Assembly (NCBI GenBank): GCA_946480575.1
Contig: CAMLKF010000008.1
Coordinates: forward strand, 1 to 44,765
Length of the DNA stretch: 44,765 nt
Reading direction: 5' to 3'
From: an uncultured Nitrososphaera sp.
GTDB lineage: Archaea; Thermoproteota; Nitrososphaeria; Nitrososphaerales; Nitrososphaeraceae
Shown here one piece after another: positions 24,871-33,870 of this stretch. Every line of letters starts with the position of its first letter. Position 1 is the stretch's first letter. The notes below the pieces were generated by a model. It did no database searches and had not been told where the DNA came from. It saw nothing but the letters and a program-made list of their open reading frames with translations. The translations under genes and the position numbers were made by a program.

Positions 24871-26595
24871 ATGTCCTCTTCAATACTAACCCATTTTCCG
24901 CTCCCAAGCATCCGGGAGAAGCAAAAGGGCGTGCTAGCCGAGATCGAGTCTGCGATCAAGTCCGGCTACAAGTGTGTCTTCCTTGAAGCGCCCACCGGCT
25001 TTGGTAAGACGCCGGTAGCGTTAACGCTTGCGCGCTACCTCGGAAGCTCGCACATCTGCACAGCCACAAAAGACCTCCAGACGCAGTATCGGCGCGACTT
25101 CCCCTTCGTAGTCGAGGTTAAGGGAAGAGGCAACTTTTCCTGCATTGTCAAAGAAGAAATGGGGCTTAATGAGAGCTGCGACTACGGCCCCTGCGTCAAG
25201 GACAACAGCTACGATTGCGCTTACAAGACCCGCCTGATGGATTATCGTGTGGAAGGCAAGGGCAACCAGCACGAGCTGGTAAAATTGGATTCTTTTGCGG
25301 AGCGCAAATATGCCGACAGCCTGCATTCAAAATCAAAGCTGGTCGAGCTTGAATGGAGGCCGTGCCACTATTACCACCAAAAGTGGATAGGAGCGGGGGC
25401 AAGTCACACGGTCTACAACTATCGCTATTTCCTTTCAGACGTGTTTTACGCCGGGACCGCGCAAAAGCGCGGCCTGCTCGTGCTGGACGAGGCACATCAG
25501 CTGGAGTCAGAGGTAGGCGACTTCAGGAGCTTTACAATTCATCGGAATTCGCTCCGCTTCCTAAGGCTTCAAATGCCTGACAAAAACATCAACGACATTG
25601 GCACATGGCTTGAGTTCTGCATCACCCTGCGCGAAAGGCTTCTCGACTTCACGGAAAAGGCTGAAGGCATCCTTGAAAGGAGCAGCCAGAAAGTAGCTGT
25701 CGAGCCGTACACTGAAAAGAACTACATTGATGCGATGGAACGCGCAGAAAACCTGTCTGCAGTTATTGACGACATAAGGGCAAGCAAGGACAACTGGATC
25801 GTGTCAAACGTCCAGCGCGACCCGACTACAAACGAGCTAGTCAAGGCGACACTCATGCCGCTTGATATCTCCGGCTATTTCGACCCGATACTTGACAAGG
25901 GCTCGGTCTCGCTTTTCATGAGCGCGACGATACTGAGCAAGGACCACCTCTGCAAAACTACCGGCCTGGAGCCTGACAAAGTCAAGTTCATTAGGATAGA
26001 GCAGTCTGACTTTCCAGTCAAGAACCGGCAGATACACATGATGAACGTGGCGTGGCTCAATGCCAAGACCATGGGCGAGAGCATGCCCAAGATCGTAAAA
26101 GTGGTAGACAACATTATGTCGATGCACAAGAACGAAAAGGGCATAATACACACGACATCATATTTGCAGGTTCAGTCGATCCGCGATGGCCTAAGAAAAG
26201 AGAATGCAGACAGGCTTATTGAAACCAGCTCAAAGCTTGACAGGAGCGAGGTGCTGAAAAAGCACTACCAGAGCAAAAAGCCGACGGTGCTCATATCGCC
26301 GTCACTTCACCTCGGAGTCGACCTCAAGGACGACCTTTCCAGGTTCCAAGTCATAGTCAAGGTGCCATACCCCGACCTGACTGATAGAAAGGTATCTGCA
26401 ATGAAAGAGCGCGACCCCAACTGGTACACTTGGAATACCATGCTCAGGCTCGTGCAGGCTTATGGCAGGAGCGTCAGGAGCAAGGAAGACTATGCCACGA
26501 CGTACATCCTTGACAGCAGTATTTCCTACCTGCTGAAGAGCGCGCAGGACCTTGTGCCCAAGTGGTTTACCGAGGCAATTAAACAGCCGTCGTAG
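24871..26595 (+). CDS. xpd: XPD/Rad3-type iron-sulfur DNA helicase
   Basis: 574 residues, SF2 helicase. Walker A is EAPTGFGKT (near 41-48), the DEAH box is VLDEAHQLE (near 205), and motif VI-like AYGRSVRSKEDYA lies near the end. Between motifs I and II several Cys (in NFSCIVKE, SCDYGPCVKDNSYDC and WRPCHYYH) provide the Fe-S cluster ligands of the XPD/DinG class. It unwinds DNA 5' to 3' and serves repair. It is followed 40 nt later by the archaeosortase-like gene. Confidence 0.93.
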   Translation: MSSSILTHFPLPSIREKQKGVLAEIESAIKSGYKCVFLEAPTGFGKTPVALTLARYLGSSHICTATKDLQTQYRRDFPFVVEVKGRGNFSCIVKEEMGLNESCDYGPCVKDNSYDCAYKTRLMDYRVEGKGNQHELVKLDSFAERKYADSLHSKSKLVELEWRPCHYYHQKWIGAGASHTVYNYRYFLSDVFYAGTAQKRGLLVLDEAHQLESEVGDFRSFTIHRNSLRFLRLQMPDKNINDIGTWLEFCITLRERLLDFTEKAEGILERSSQKVAVEPYTEKNYIDAMERAENLSAVIDDIRASKDNWIVSNVQRDPTTNELVKATLMPLDISGYFDPILDKGSVSLFMSATILSKDHLCKTTGLEPDKVKFIRIEQSDFPVKNRQIHMMNVAWLNAKTMGESMPKIVKVVDNIMSMHKNEKGIIHTTSYLQVQSIRDGLRKENADRLIETSSKLDRSEVLKKHYQSKKPTVLISPSLHLGVDLKDDLSRFQVIVKVPYPDLTDRKVSAMKERDPNWYTWNTMLRLVQAYGRSVRSKEDYATTYILDSSISYLLKSAQDLVPKWFTEAIKQPS

Positions 26596-26634
26596 AACAT
26601 TTTTATGCCCAAGAAAGGTTACAGGTTTTGAAAC

Positions 26635-27684
26635 TTGTCTTCTGGCAACAGCCCCGTTGCTTCCAGTCAGCCTGCTGACTTTACAATATTTGGGATCAAT
26701 TCAAGCCTGGCGGCGACGCTGGTGCTAATTGCGCCCATCATTTTCACCCTTGTCGCATATCCTGACACGTTCAGTCTTTCGTGGAATGAGGGAAGGGGTG
26801 GCTTTCTCTTTGCGATGGCATTTATCGCCGCCGAGCTTGTCGGCCTGAAATACAGGATCAGCCCCAAGAGGTTCTATATCGTCATCGGGCTTGCAGTACT
26901 GACTATCATGTACTTTGTCGCGCTGCCGTTCGGCCTTCGCAGCTACATCATGGAAGGAGCGCCCGTGTACAACGTCGAGCTCGTGGACAGCTGGGTATGG
27001 ATGTGGGATTTTATCGTCATGTCCCTGTACGTCGGGATCTCGCTAGTAGTCCTGTTTGGAAAAAGGTGGTACAAGATAGCACCTGCAGGAGCGATGTATC
27101 TGGCGGGCAGTGCAGTCATTCTCGCGCTTGACGCCTTCTTCCCGTTTGACTCGCTGGGTCCTCTCCAGTTCATTGTGCCCATCTACCTAGTAATCGACGA
27201 GGCAGTCATCAATTTCCTCGATGACTATGTCACCAACATCGGGCCAGCAAACCCGGAGAGCGACGTCCCCCCGGCGAGGGCAAGTGGCAACTTGCTTGTC
27301 CTGAGCGGACTCCATGGTCCCTTTGCGCTGCAGGTCTTTTGGCCCTCGGCAGGCGTGCACAGCATGATAATCTATACGCTTGTCATGCTCGCGTTCCTGC
27401 TTAAGATGGAGATCCCGCTCAAGCGCAAGCTGATCTACTTTGCAATCGGCACGTTTGGCACGGCCGCCGTGAACGTCATCAGGATAATATCGCTGTCGCT
27501 TTACGCGCTGGTGGTGACGACGAACGTCGCCGAGTGGGAGTCATTCCACTCTGTGGCCGGCGAGATAATGTTCCTGCCGTGGCTTGGCATATACCTCGGC
27601 GTCGTGATGTACGCCGAAAGCAAGAGGATGCGCAGGCTGCAGGCAAACGCACCAGCTCCGACTAGCGGCCGCCCGAACCCATAA
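26635..27684 (+). CDS. Thaumarchaeal archaeosortase-like protein with Ser in place of Cys
   Basis: 349 residues with about eight or nine membrane helices. The exosortase/archaeosortase triad positions can be aligned: the nucleophile area reads WPSAGVHSM (Ser near 237 where most members have Cys), then Arg in VNVIRIISL (near 282) and His in ESFHSVAGEIMF (near 304). Archaeosortases cut C-terminal sorting signals and transfer surface proteins to lipid. The thaumarchaeal branch is known to me as a Ser variant, so the change is probably lineage-specific rather than a defect. No matching target tail was found in the window. TTG start at 26635, with a TTTTTATG element about 30 nt upstream. The last 23 nt overlap the converging dinB gene. 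Confidence 0.85.
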   Translation: MSSGNSPVASSQPADFTIFGINSSLAATLVLIAPIIFTLVAYPDTFSLSWNEGRGGFLFAMAFIAAELVGLKYRISPKRFYIVIGLAVLTIMYFVALPFGLRSYIMEGAPVYNVELVDSWVWMWDFIVMSLYVGISLVVLFGKRWYKIAPAGAMYLAGSAVILALDAFFPFDSLGPLQFIVPIYLVIDEAVINFLDDYVTNIGPANPESDVPPARASGNLLVLSGLHGPFALQVFWPSAGVHSMIIYTLVMLAFLLKMEIPLKRKLIYFAIGTFGTAAVNVIRIISLSLYALVVTTNVAEWESFHSVAGEIMFLPWLGIYLGVVMYAESKRMRRLQANAPAPTSGRPNP

Positions 27685-28798
27685 AGTCGAGCATAGTGTT
27701 CTGGCCGGCGCTGCTCTGGAGGTCGGACAGCCGCACGCCAAGCCTTCTCACTTTTGCTGCCCTACCTCTTGCCGCCATCGCCTCGTCAAGGACAGTCTTG
27801 GCTATTGAATGAATGGCGTTAAAGCTGGTGGCGTGTACTTTTAGGCTCTTTGACTTGGACATGTTGTCCAAGTTGTCAAGAATGAGAAGTATGCCTACTG
27901 ATTTGAATGACAGCTTTCTATTGGCTGCCTTTTGAAAAACGGACTGGCATAGATCGTAAAGCTCGCCGTACATTTCTTTGCTGGCCGTAGCGTCCTTTTT
28001 GAGCGTGACTATGCGCATTATCTGCTTTTTTTCTTCCGACTCGACGACGGGCTCGTCGTCTATTCCCCTTGCCACATTGTGCATATACGTCGCGGTCTTT
28101 TTGCCAAACTCTTTGATCAGCTTGAACAAATCGAACCGGGCAAGGTCGCCTATCGTTTTAACGCCCATCTCTGCAAGCCGCTCGCTCGTCTTGGGTCCTA
28201 TCCCGGGTATCTTGTCCGTGTTCAACGCTGAGATAAACTCTGCAGCGGTGACCGGATCTATCACTGTCAGGCCGTCCGGCTTTTGCAGGTCTGACGCCAT
28301 CTTGGCGAGCATCTTGTTTGGCGCCACGCCGATGGAGCAGGTCAACTGCATTTGCCTTTTCACGTCGCCCTTGATGTCTTGCGCAAGTTTCTTTGCTGCG
28401 CCAAAGCTTGGGAATCTGTCAGAAACATCGACATAGCACTCATCGATCCCGACTTGCTCGAACCTGTCGGCGTACGACTCTACCACTGACATTGCCGCTT
28501 CGGACATCTGGCGGTAATACCCGGCGTCGAGCGGCAGGAACGTGGCGTCAGGGACATCTGCAAGCCTTGACTTTGCCAGCTTGATTGGGATGCCTGACCT
28601 GACCCTGTACCTTCTTGCAACGTAATTGGCTGTACTGACGACGCCGCTCTCCTCGGTGCGGCCGGAAAAGACGCAGACGACCACCGGCTTGCTTCGCAGC
28701 CCGGGGTTGCGAATTTCTTCGCACTGGGCAAAGAAATAATCAAAATCAACGTGCATTATGATCCTTGGAGTCCTGCTCTGTGACCCTTCAACGATCAT
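27662..28798 (-). CDS. dinB: Y-family DNA polymerase IV (Dpo4/DinB type)
   Basis: Translesion polymerase, 378 residues from ATG 28798. Catalytic carboxylates sit in MHVDFDYFFAQCEE and GIDECYVDVSD. The thumb HhH-like region is TDKIPGIGPKTSERLAEMG; the little-finger domain follows. The last residues (QNTMLDFMG) match a PCNA-binding PIP box. The open frame extends to 28894, but GGCTTAAGCACC at about 28820-28831 is placed correctly for a start at 28798 and the extra residues are not conserved-looking. Confidence 0.93.
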   Translation of the reverse strand: MIVEGSQSRTPRIIMHVDFDYFFAQCEEIRNPGLRSKPVVVCVFSGRTEESGVVSTANYVARRYRVRSGIPIKLAKSRLADVPDATFLPLDAGYYRQMSEAAMSVVESYADRFEQVGIDECYVDVSDRFPSFGAAKKLAQDIKGDVKRQMQLTCSIGVAPNKMLAKMASDLQKPDGLTVIDPVTAAEFISALNTDKIPGIGPKTSERLAEMGVKTIGDLARFDLFKLIKEFGKKTATYMHNVARGIDDEPVVESEEKKQIMRIVTLKKDATASKEMYGELYDLCQSVFQKAANRKLSFKSVGILLILDNLDNMSKSKSLKVHATSFNAIHSIAKTVLDEAMAARGRAAKVRRLGVRLSDLQSSAGQNTMLDFMGSGGR

Positions 28799-28859
28799 AG
28801 AATTGCTGACGGCGAATAGGTGCTTAAGCCTTTCTACATTTTCAAGCCAACTGGCGCGA

Positions 28860-29057
28860 CTAGGTTGTTGCCGTAATAGTCTTCCTGTGAGCATGCATCG
28901 ACGGCTCGTGCGAAGGGCCGGTAGACGTCATGCTTCCCATGTATGTGCCCGTAACTTCCAAGATATCATCAAAGTCGTTGATTTGCTTCAATGTATCATA
29001 GTCTAGCTTGTCATGCACAACGATATGCGCTCCGTTGTCATAGAATGCGGGAGTCAT
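28860..29057 (-). CDS. Small hypothetical protein (65 aa)
   Basis: From ATG 29057 (GTG 29066 is an alternative) the product begins MTPAFYDNGAHIVVHDKLDY and continues LKQINDFDDILEVTGTYMG, a compact alpha/beta-looking protein, with a His/Ser/Thr-rich tail. Composition is gene-like. It lies just upstream of dinB on the same strand. Family not recognised. Confidence 0.6.
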   Translation of the reverse strand: MTPAFYDNGAHIVVHDKLDYDTLKQINDFDDILEVTGTYMGSMTSTGPSHEPSMHAHRKTITATT

Positions 29058-29193
29058 GCCTGTCACTCTTATTATGTCGCTTGAATTTGCAGGCTTTTGA
29101 TTATATGAAAAAGAGTGCTAACGAATAGAGCATTCTTTATCCATTATCTGAGGCTACTGCTACAAAATGCATGCTGGCAAAAGAAAAGCTGGT

Positions 29194-29219
29194 AGAGTGG
29201 CTTCTGGTCTTGCCACTCT
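29194..29219. other. 8-bp hairpin with 10-nt loop
   Basis: AGAGTGGC (29194-29201) and GCCACTCT (29212-29219) pair perfectly around a 10-nt loop. It lies downstream, on the minus strand, of the remnant at 29244-29387 and in no gene I can support. It could be part of a terminator or small RNA; no T-rich run follows on either strand. Confidence 0.4.
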
Positions 29220-29243
29220 TGCTGCAGCCTATTGTGCCTCATA

Positions 29244-29387
29244 TTAGTAGTCTGACCCGTCATATTTCTTGTCATGTTTCCTCACTACAACAGGCCGGAC
29301 CGTAGGCATTACATCAGCGAACTTGTTCTTGAAACTGATGTTAAGGATGAATATATGATCATTGGCAGGTTTGAGATCATTGCCATA
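29244..29387 (-). pseudogene. Start-less fragment of a beta-domain protein
   Basis: An open minus-strand frame with coding-like composition reads GNDLKPANDHIFILNISFKN, then KFADVMPTVRPVVVRKHDKK and a TAA. It begins directly after an in-frame TAA and has no good start codon. The NDHIFILNISFKNK segment recalls a strand of DUF4352-like or Ig-like extracellular domains. I read it as the remnant of a larger gene; a very short peptide from the internal ATG is the alternative. Confidence 0.35.
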
Positions 29388-29490
29388 TTATACACATCTT
29401 TTTCAGTTACTTCGGAACGTGGGTGCGTGCAAGATCAAGTGCCATGATTTTGTAATTGAATAAATAGCCTTGTGGCCAACAGTCTATTGC

Positions 29491-29742
29491 ATGGCTGTTG
29501 CAGCGGGCGACGACTATCCTGTCAGGGTGGAGCAGGATGGCATCAAGCTAAAGACAGAGAAAATGGTCACCGACCAGCTGTACCACTGCATCTATGAAAG
29601 CAAGGTCTTCCTGTTCTACAAGGACGAGCAGGACCTGCTCCACTGCTACGAAGTGGAAAGCCCGGACGCTGTGAAGGAGATATCCGAAAACCCCACCGAG
29701 CTTGAAGCCATCCTGAGGAAATACGCAGCAGGATCCGGTTGA
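29491..29742 (+). CDS. Conserved hypothetical protein (83 aa)
   Basis: A small alpha/beta protein with alternating strands (VRVEQDGIKLKTEKMV, KVFLFYKDEQDLLHCYEVES) and a C-terminal helix (TELEAILRKYAAG). ATG 29491 is preferred over an upstream TTG at 29470 because AATAAATAG lies about 27-30 nt before it. It precedes alba in the same direction with a 61-nt gap that carries its own TATA-like box. Function unknown. Confidence 0.65.
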   Translation: MAVAAGDDYPVRVEQDGIKLKTEKMVTDQLYHCIYESKVFLFYKDEQDLLHCYEVESPDAVKEISENPTELEAILRKYAAGSG

Positions 29743-29803
29743 AAGCAGGACTGGGATAGGAGATAACAAACGTTATATTCTAGGGTGCTGAATATTTCGC
29801 ACC

Positions 29804-30112
29804 ATGTCTACAAACACCAACACAGTCAGGCAGAACAAACCAAGCAACGAGATATTTATCGGGAAAAAGCCACTCATGACTTACGTCACGGCTACACTGG
29901 TGCAGCTGGCAAACGAGCCGACAGTAGTGATAAAGGCCAGGGGAAAGAGCATCACAAGAGCGGTAGACGTGGCCCAGATCATTGTCAAGCGCATGGACAC
30001 ACTGGGGTACAAAATCGGACCGATCAAGCTCGGCTCTGAGACCGTCCAGTCAGAAGACGGTAGGACAAGAAACGTTTCTACAATCGACGTCCCGATCTCT
30101 CGCGCAAAGTAA
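29804..30112 (+). CDS. albA: Alba DNA/RNA-binding chromatin protein
   Basis: 102 residues. The Alba fold is clear: IFIGKKPLMTYVTATLVQL with the nucleic-acid-contacting Lys pair, VVIKARGKSITRAVDVAQII, and a C-terminal beta hairpin (LGSETVQSEDGRTRNVSTID). Alba dimers coat DNA and RNA and compact the archaeal nucleoid. CGTTATATTC about 30 nt upstream supports a leaderless start at ATG 29804. Confidence 0.93.
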   Translation: MSTNTNTVRQNKPSNEIFIGKKPLMTYVTATLVQLANEPTVVIKARGKSITRAVDVAQIIVKRMDTLGYKIGPIKLGSETVQSEDGRTRNVSTIDVPISRAK

Positions 30113-30362
30113 TCACGAAAGCACCGATATGCTGGCCACTGGAAAGTATACGCTCGATAATTGACAGTATGCGCTCACTTTTTGAGGCTGTTTGCAAGCG
30201 TGATGGCCACTTGCAATGCTCTTATATCCTGCTGCATGGTGTCACAGCAGCATCTTTTGCTAACGGTACAAAAGGTTCGCAAACTTGTATATTGTCTTTA
30301 TATAGTTTGTAGAGAATACCAAATCATCACACCAATCCTCTGCGTAATAAGTCACAAAGTTA

Positions 30363-31265
30363 ATGATGATCAGATGTTCTTTCTGCAAGAGTGGCAGATT
30401 GATAATGGACCCGGCTTCGGGTGAGACGGTTTGCGATAGTTGCGGCCGCGTAGTCGCGGATAGAATCGAAGAAACCAGAGCAGAATGGCGCTCACATAAT
30501 CCTGAAATAAATAAAAGCCTCAGGGCAGGAGGAGCGCCTTCTTCGCTAGCACACCATGACATGGGACTTTCGACTCTTATTGGCAAGGATAACAAAGACA
30601 GCAGGGGGGCGGAACTGGATAGGGCAGTAGCCTCTTCGATGAATAGGCTGAGAACATGGGACCACAGAACGAAAGTTCATACTCCAACTGAACGAAACCT
30701 GACTCGCGCTTTTGTCGAGCTTAGGTATTTGCAAGATTCGCTTGTTCTCTCAGACGCAATCGTAGAGAAGGCGGCATACATCTATAGAAAAGCAGCCAAG
30801 AGGAAACTCGTACGTGGCAGGTCGATTATCTCAATGTTGGTCGCATCAATTTACTTGGCATGCAGAGAGTTAGGCACAAATAAGACACTTAAAGAGATAG
30901 CTGCAACTGCCGACGTAAGAAAAAAAGAAATCTCTCGTAACTGCAGGATACTTATCAGGGAACTTAACATCAAAACTCCTCTTGCCAATCCTATGAAATG
31001 CATAGCTAAAGTCGCAAATAACGCTCATGTCAGTGAAAGAACAAAACGGCGAGCAATAGACATGATGGGAGAATTTCTGAAAACAGAAATGCAAGCAGGT
31101 AAATCTCCAATGGCTTTTGCGGCAACTATCCTTTACGTTTCATGTGTAGATAACAGTGAGGACATCAGCCAGAAGGCTGTTGCAGAAGCTGCGGGAATAA
31201 CTGATGTAACGTTGAGAAACAGGCTAAGGGATATACGAAATAGCACTGAACCTTTAGTCAGTTGA
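30363..31265 (+). CDS. tfb: Transcription initiation factor TFB
   Basis: 300 residues. The N-terminal zinc ribbon has Cys5, Cys8, Cys24 and Cys27. The B-reader/linker follows (AEWRSHNP), and then two cyclin-like repeats, the first with GRSIISMLVASIYLACRELG and the second with GKSPMAFAATILYVSCVDNS. TFB bridges TBP, the BRE and RNA polymerase. Thaumarchaea carry several TFB copies. This one is visibly richer in AT codons than its neighbours, which fits a lineage-specific paralog. A TTTATATAG box lies at about 30297-30305, roughly 60 nt before the ATG, so a leader is likely. Confidence 0.94.
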   Translation: MMIRCSFCKSGRLIMDPASGETVCDSCGRVVADRIEETRAEWRSHNPEINKSLRAGGAPSSLAHHDMGLSTLIGKDNKDSRGAELDRAVASSMNRLRTWDHRTKVHTPTERNLTRAFVELRYLQDSLVLSDAIVEKAAYIYRKAAKRKLVRGRSIISMLVASIYLACRELGTNKTLKEIAATADVRKKEISRNCRILIRELNIKTPLANPMKCIAKVANNAHVSERTKRRAIDMMGEFLKTEMQAGKSPMAFAATILYVSCVDNSEDISQKAVAEAAGITDVTLRNRLRDIRNSTEPLVS

Positions 31266-31426
31266 ATAAAATTACGCATACCGTTCTTCATCTGAATGCG
31301 ACTGGGAGGCTGTGGAGAAGAAGGATAGTATACATAGTATCTTGAATAGTCAACAGACTAGTTAGTTTCTAACAAGATGCAAGCTCATGATCGAGTCCTT
31401 CAGGATTATAGTATCCGATGACGACA

Positions 31427-31729
31427 TTATTTTGTTCTTTCTTCTTCTCTTTCTTCTGCAGGCGTTCCTGTTCCTATAACCATGCGAAACTCCTCCTGAC
31501 TTTTGTAGTCGTTCAGCTTCGGCTTCTCCTTTCCCCCCACTTTTGGCGCGACTCGTTGTTTCGCTTCCTCCTCCTGTCGCTCTGTAGAGAGCATTGTTCT
31601 AGTGACACACTGCAGCCTATTAACCAATTTAGAAAAAGATTCTGAGCTCATTTGCTTGAAAGTAGCAAATGGATCCAAAAAGTCGGTGTTTCTAACGGAG
31701 CTCCTTCTTCCTTTACCTGCCTGCCACAT
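31427..31729 (-). CDS. Hypothetical charged protein (100 aa)
   Basis: Not recognised. The N-terminal half has SVRNTDFLDPFATFKQMSSE and then SFSKLVNRLQCVTRTML, a helical segment; the C-terminal half is Glu/Lys/Arg-rich and probably disordered. It lies after the LysE exporter gene on the same strand with an 88-nt gap. The opposite-strand frame is Phe/Ser/Leu-rich and looks like the shadow. Modest confidence. Confidence 0.45.
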   Translation of the reverse strand: MWQAGKGRRSSVRNTDFLDPFATFKQMSSESFSKLVNRLQCVTRTMLSTERQEEEAKQRVAPKVGGKEKPKLNDYKSQEEFRMVIGTGTPAEEREEERTK

Positions 31730-31817
31730 TTTTAGGATCGCGATCTGTAAGAGTTGGTGTGAAAGATGCTATCGCAGATTATTATTCCTAAACACACAGG
31801 GTCAAGCGGCCTTAGCT

Positions 31818-32459
31818 TTAAAAGTTTTGATATATTGCCTGTAATACAAACCATATGCCATAGTATACCAACACTACTGCAAGCGCCAAAAGCATCAGCG
31901 GGTAATACTTTGATTTTAGCACCGAGCCTCCCTTTGAAGCAAGATACGCCGTGCCTGCAAGCCATGCATAGTCCATCCATATGTGGAGCCCAAAAAGAAG
32001 CGCGATGCCGGCCACGAGCCCAAATGCGGCAGAATCTGTTATGAGCTTCAGCCCCACCGTGAACCACCATATTAGAAAGAACGGGTTGAGCGCGGAAAGC
32101 GCAATTCCTGCGACAAACGGGCTTTTCTTGCTTTCAATTGTAGGCGCAGCCTGAACTTTCTTTTTAGCAACGACGCCTATGATGATCTGCATTGCGGCAA
32201 AGCCAATGATGGCAATGCCTCCTACGAGCCCGATAACACTGGCGTACTGGCTTGCAACGGTCGACGTAAACAGCCCGGCAGCAAGCAGGATTATCAGCGG
32301 CAGCTCGACCACAGTGTGGCCGTACGCCACCTTCAGGCCTGCGCTTGCGCCTTGCCGCGTTCCATACAGTATGTTAGTGAAAAAGAGGGGCCCGGGAGCC
32401 AAGACGCCGGACGCTGAGATGGCAATCACCTCCGCTCCAAAGTCCAGCAGGTCAGGCAT
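31818..32459 (-). CDS. LysE-family exporter
   Basis: 213 residues with about six membrane helices. The N-terminus has the family pattern (VLAPGPLFFTNILYGTRQGA followed by KVAYGHTVVELPLIILL), and the second half has SALNPFFLIWWFTVG. LysE/RhtB proteins export amino acids or similar small molecules; the substrate is not readable. It is divergent from the radical SAM gene across a 91-bp spacer, so shared regulation is possible. Confidence 0.9.
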   Translation of the reverse strand: MPDLLDFGAEVIAISASGVLAPGPLFFTNILYGTRQGASAGLKVAYGHTVVELPLIILLAAGLFTSTVASQYASVIGLVGGIAIIGFAAMQIIIGVVAKKKVQAAPTIESKKSPFVAGIALSALNPFFLIWWFTVGLKLITDSAAFGLVAGIALLFGLHIWMDYAWLAGTAYLASKGGSVLKSKYYPLMLLALAVVLVYYGIWFVLQAIYQNF

Positions 32460-32550
32460 TGCCGTATCATAACAGCAGGGGCATATGCGTTGTTAAGGTT
32501 TTGCGTCGAATCGCTTAATAGGTTGCCTGCTGAAGAGAGATAACGTCAAA

Positions 32551-33624
32551 ATGGTGGATACCATCCGCACCATCAAGCTTCTGAGCAAGTGGAGTGCCAA
32601 CAGGGCTATCGGCAGGAGGCGGCCTCTTATTGCCGTCTTTAGTATGACTCATTACTGCAACTTTTACTGCCCCATGTGCCCCTTTGGCGACGCCGACAAG
32701 GAAGGCCAGATGAAACTAGCTCGCGCCCGCGACCTGACGACTGAACAGTGGAAGTCGATATTTGACAAGGTATCAAAGTACTGCGTCTGGTCAATAATAG
32801 AGGGAGGCGAGCCGACCAGCCGGCCTGACTTTATGGAGCTCGTCAGGCATCTGCACAGCTTGAAAATGCCGATAACGCTCATCACCAACTGCTCGCTCCT
32901 GCACACCATCGATCTTGACGAATTAAAGAAATACATCCAGTTTATCACATGCAGCATCGACTCAGTCTTTGAGGAGTCGTACTGCAAGGTGCGTGGCGTC
33001 ACGCCCCAAATGTACCGCAGGGTGATGGACAATTTGCAATTATTGACGAAGTATGAAGTTCCACATTATTTCAACAGCGTGATAACAAAATACAACACGC
33101 AAGAGTTTATTGACCAGACGTATTTTGACAGGGCAAAGGAGCTGGGCGCTAACGCCGTGTCATTCACGTTTGTTGAAGATAGATCTGATGTTGACTATTC
33201 ACTTCTGCCGGACAAGCAGACGATGGCAAATGTGAGCGAAAGTATCCTTGACCACATGGGCAAGCACGACTCGCCGCAGGTCATGATACCGCCGGAATAC
33301 TTCCAGCAGATAATAGAGCACGGAAGGTGCGTCTTTGACGAGTGCGGCGTTTGGAAGAGCATCTTTGTCAACGGCAACGGGACCGTGATGGTGCCCTGCT
33401 GGAAGTTCAGCAGCCCTGAGAACACGTACAGCCTGCTCGAGAAGAGCGTGGATGAGATTTGGAGCGCGCCTCATTGGGATATTGCACGAACGTGCCATGA
33501 CTGCGAAGTGCTCGGTTGCATCTGGTACTCTTCGCAGCCAGTCACTACCTTTGCCAGAAACTACATGCGCGGGCTTTCAAAAATAATAGGCCAGCAGAGG
33601 CCCGAGCTTGCAGAAGCCATATAG
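32551..33624 (+). CDS. Radical SAM protein with SPASM-like C-terminus
   Basis: 357 residues. The [4Fe-4S]/SAM motif CNFYCPMC is near residue 36; EGGEPTSRPDF is the SAM-binding GGE-type motif, and ITLITNCSLL and FITCSIDS follow the usual barrel order. The C-terminal part has a Cys set of auxiliary-cluster type (FDECGVWKS, VMVPCWKFS, CHDCEVLGC). SPASM-class enzymes modify peptides, proteins or cofactors. The substrate is unknown. GCTTAATAGG about 33 nt upstream of ATG 32551 is a plausible promoter. It stands upstream of the CysRS-like/GNAT pair on the same strand. Confidence 0.9.
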   Translation: MVDTIRTIKLLSKWSANRAIGRRRPLIAVFSMTHYCNFYCPMCPFGDADKEGQMKLARARDLTTEQWKSIFDKVSKYCVWSIIEGGEPTSRPDFMELVRHLHSLKMPITLITNCSLLHTIDLDELKKYIQFITCSIDSVFEESYCKVRGVTPQMYRRVMDNLQLLTKYEVPHYFNSVITKYNTQEFIDQTYFDRAKELGANAVSFTFVEDRSDVDYSLLPDKQTMANVSESILDHMGKHDSPQVMIPPEYFQQIIEHGRCVFDECGVWKSIFVNGNGTVMVPCWKFSSPENTYSLLEKSVDEIWSAPHWDIARTCHDCEVLGCIWYSSQPVTTFARNYMRGLSKIIGQQRPELAEAI

Positions 33625-33716
33625 ATAGACCGGATTTGCCGTTTCTGCGCAAAAAATAGAGTATTTTTTCGTCCTTCTTAAATAGTAGATTATTACTCCG
33701 CTTACAGTGGTGCTTC

Positions 33717-33870
33717 TTGCTCAGCCCTGACAATTATGAAACGTTCATGTACAGCGTGAAAGAGCATATAGACTGCTGACAAGGAGATGGAGATGAAGCA
33801 GATGGCCCAGCGCACCCTGAAAGCGATAGCAGACAACTATCAGAGGCTTGTTGAGGAGAGACTCGAGTAG
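33717..33870 (+). pseudogene. Small helical gene split by a +1 frame change
   Basis: From TTG 33717 one frame reads LLSPDNYETFMYSVKEHIDC and stops at TGA 33777-33779. One base further, the next frame reads DKEMEMKQMAQRTLKAIADN and YQRLVEERLE to TAG 33868-33870. The two halves join smoothly as one charged helical protein if one base is skipped at the stop. The coding look continues for about 80 nt past the TAG. It may be a frameshifted pseudogene, a base-call error, or a true +1 frameshift at TGC-TGA-C. Confidence 0.5.
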
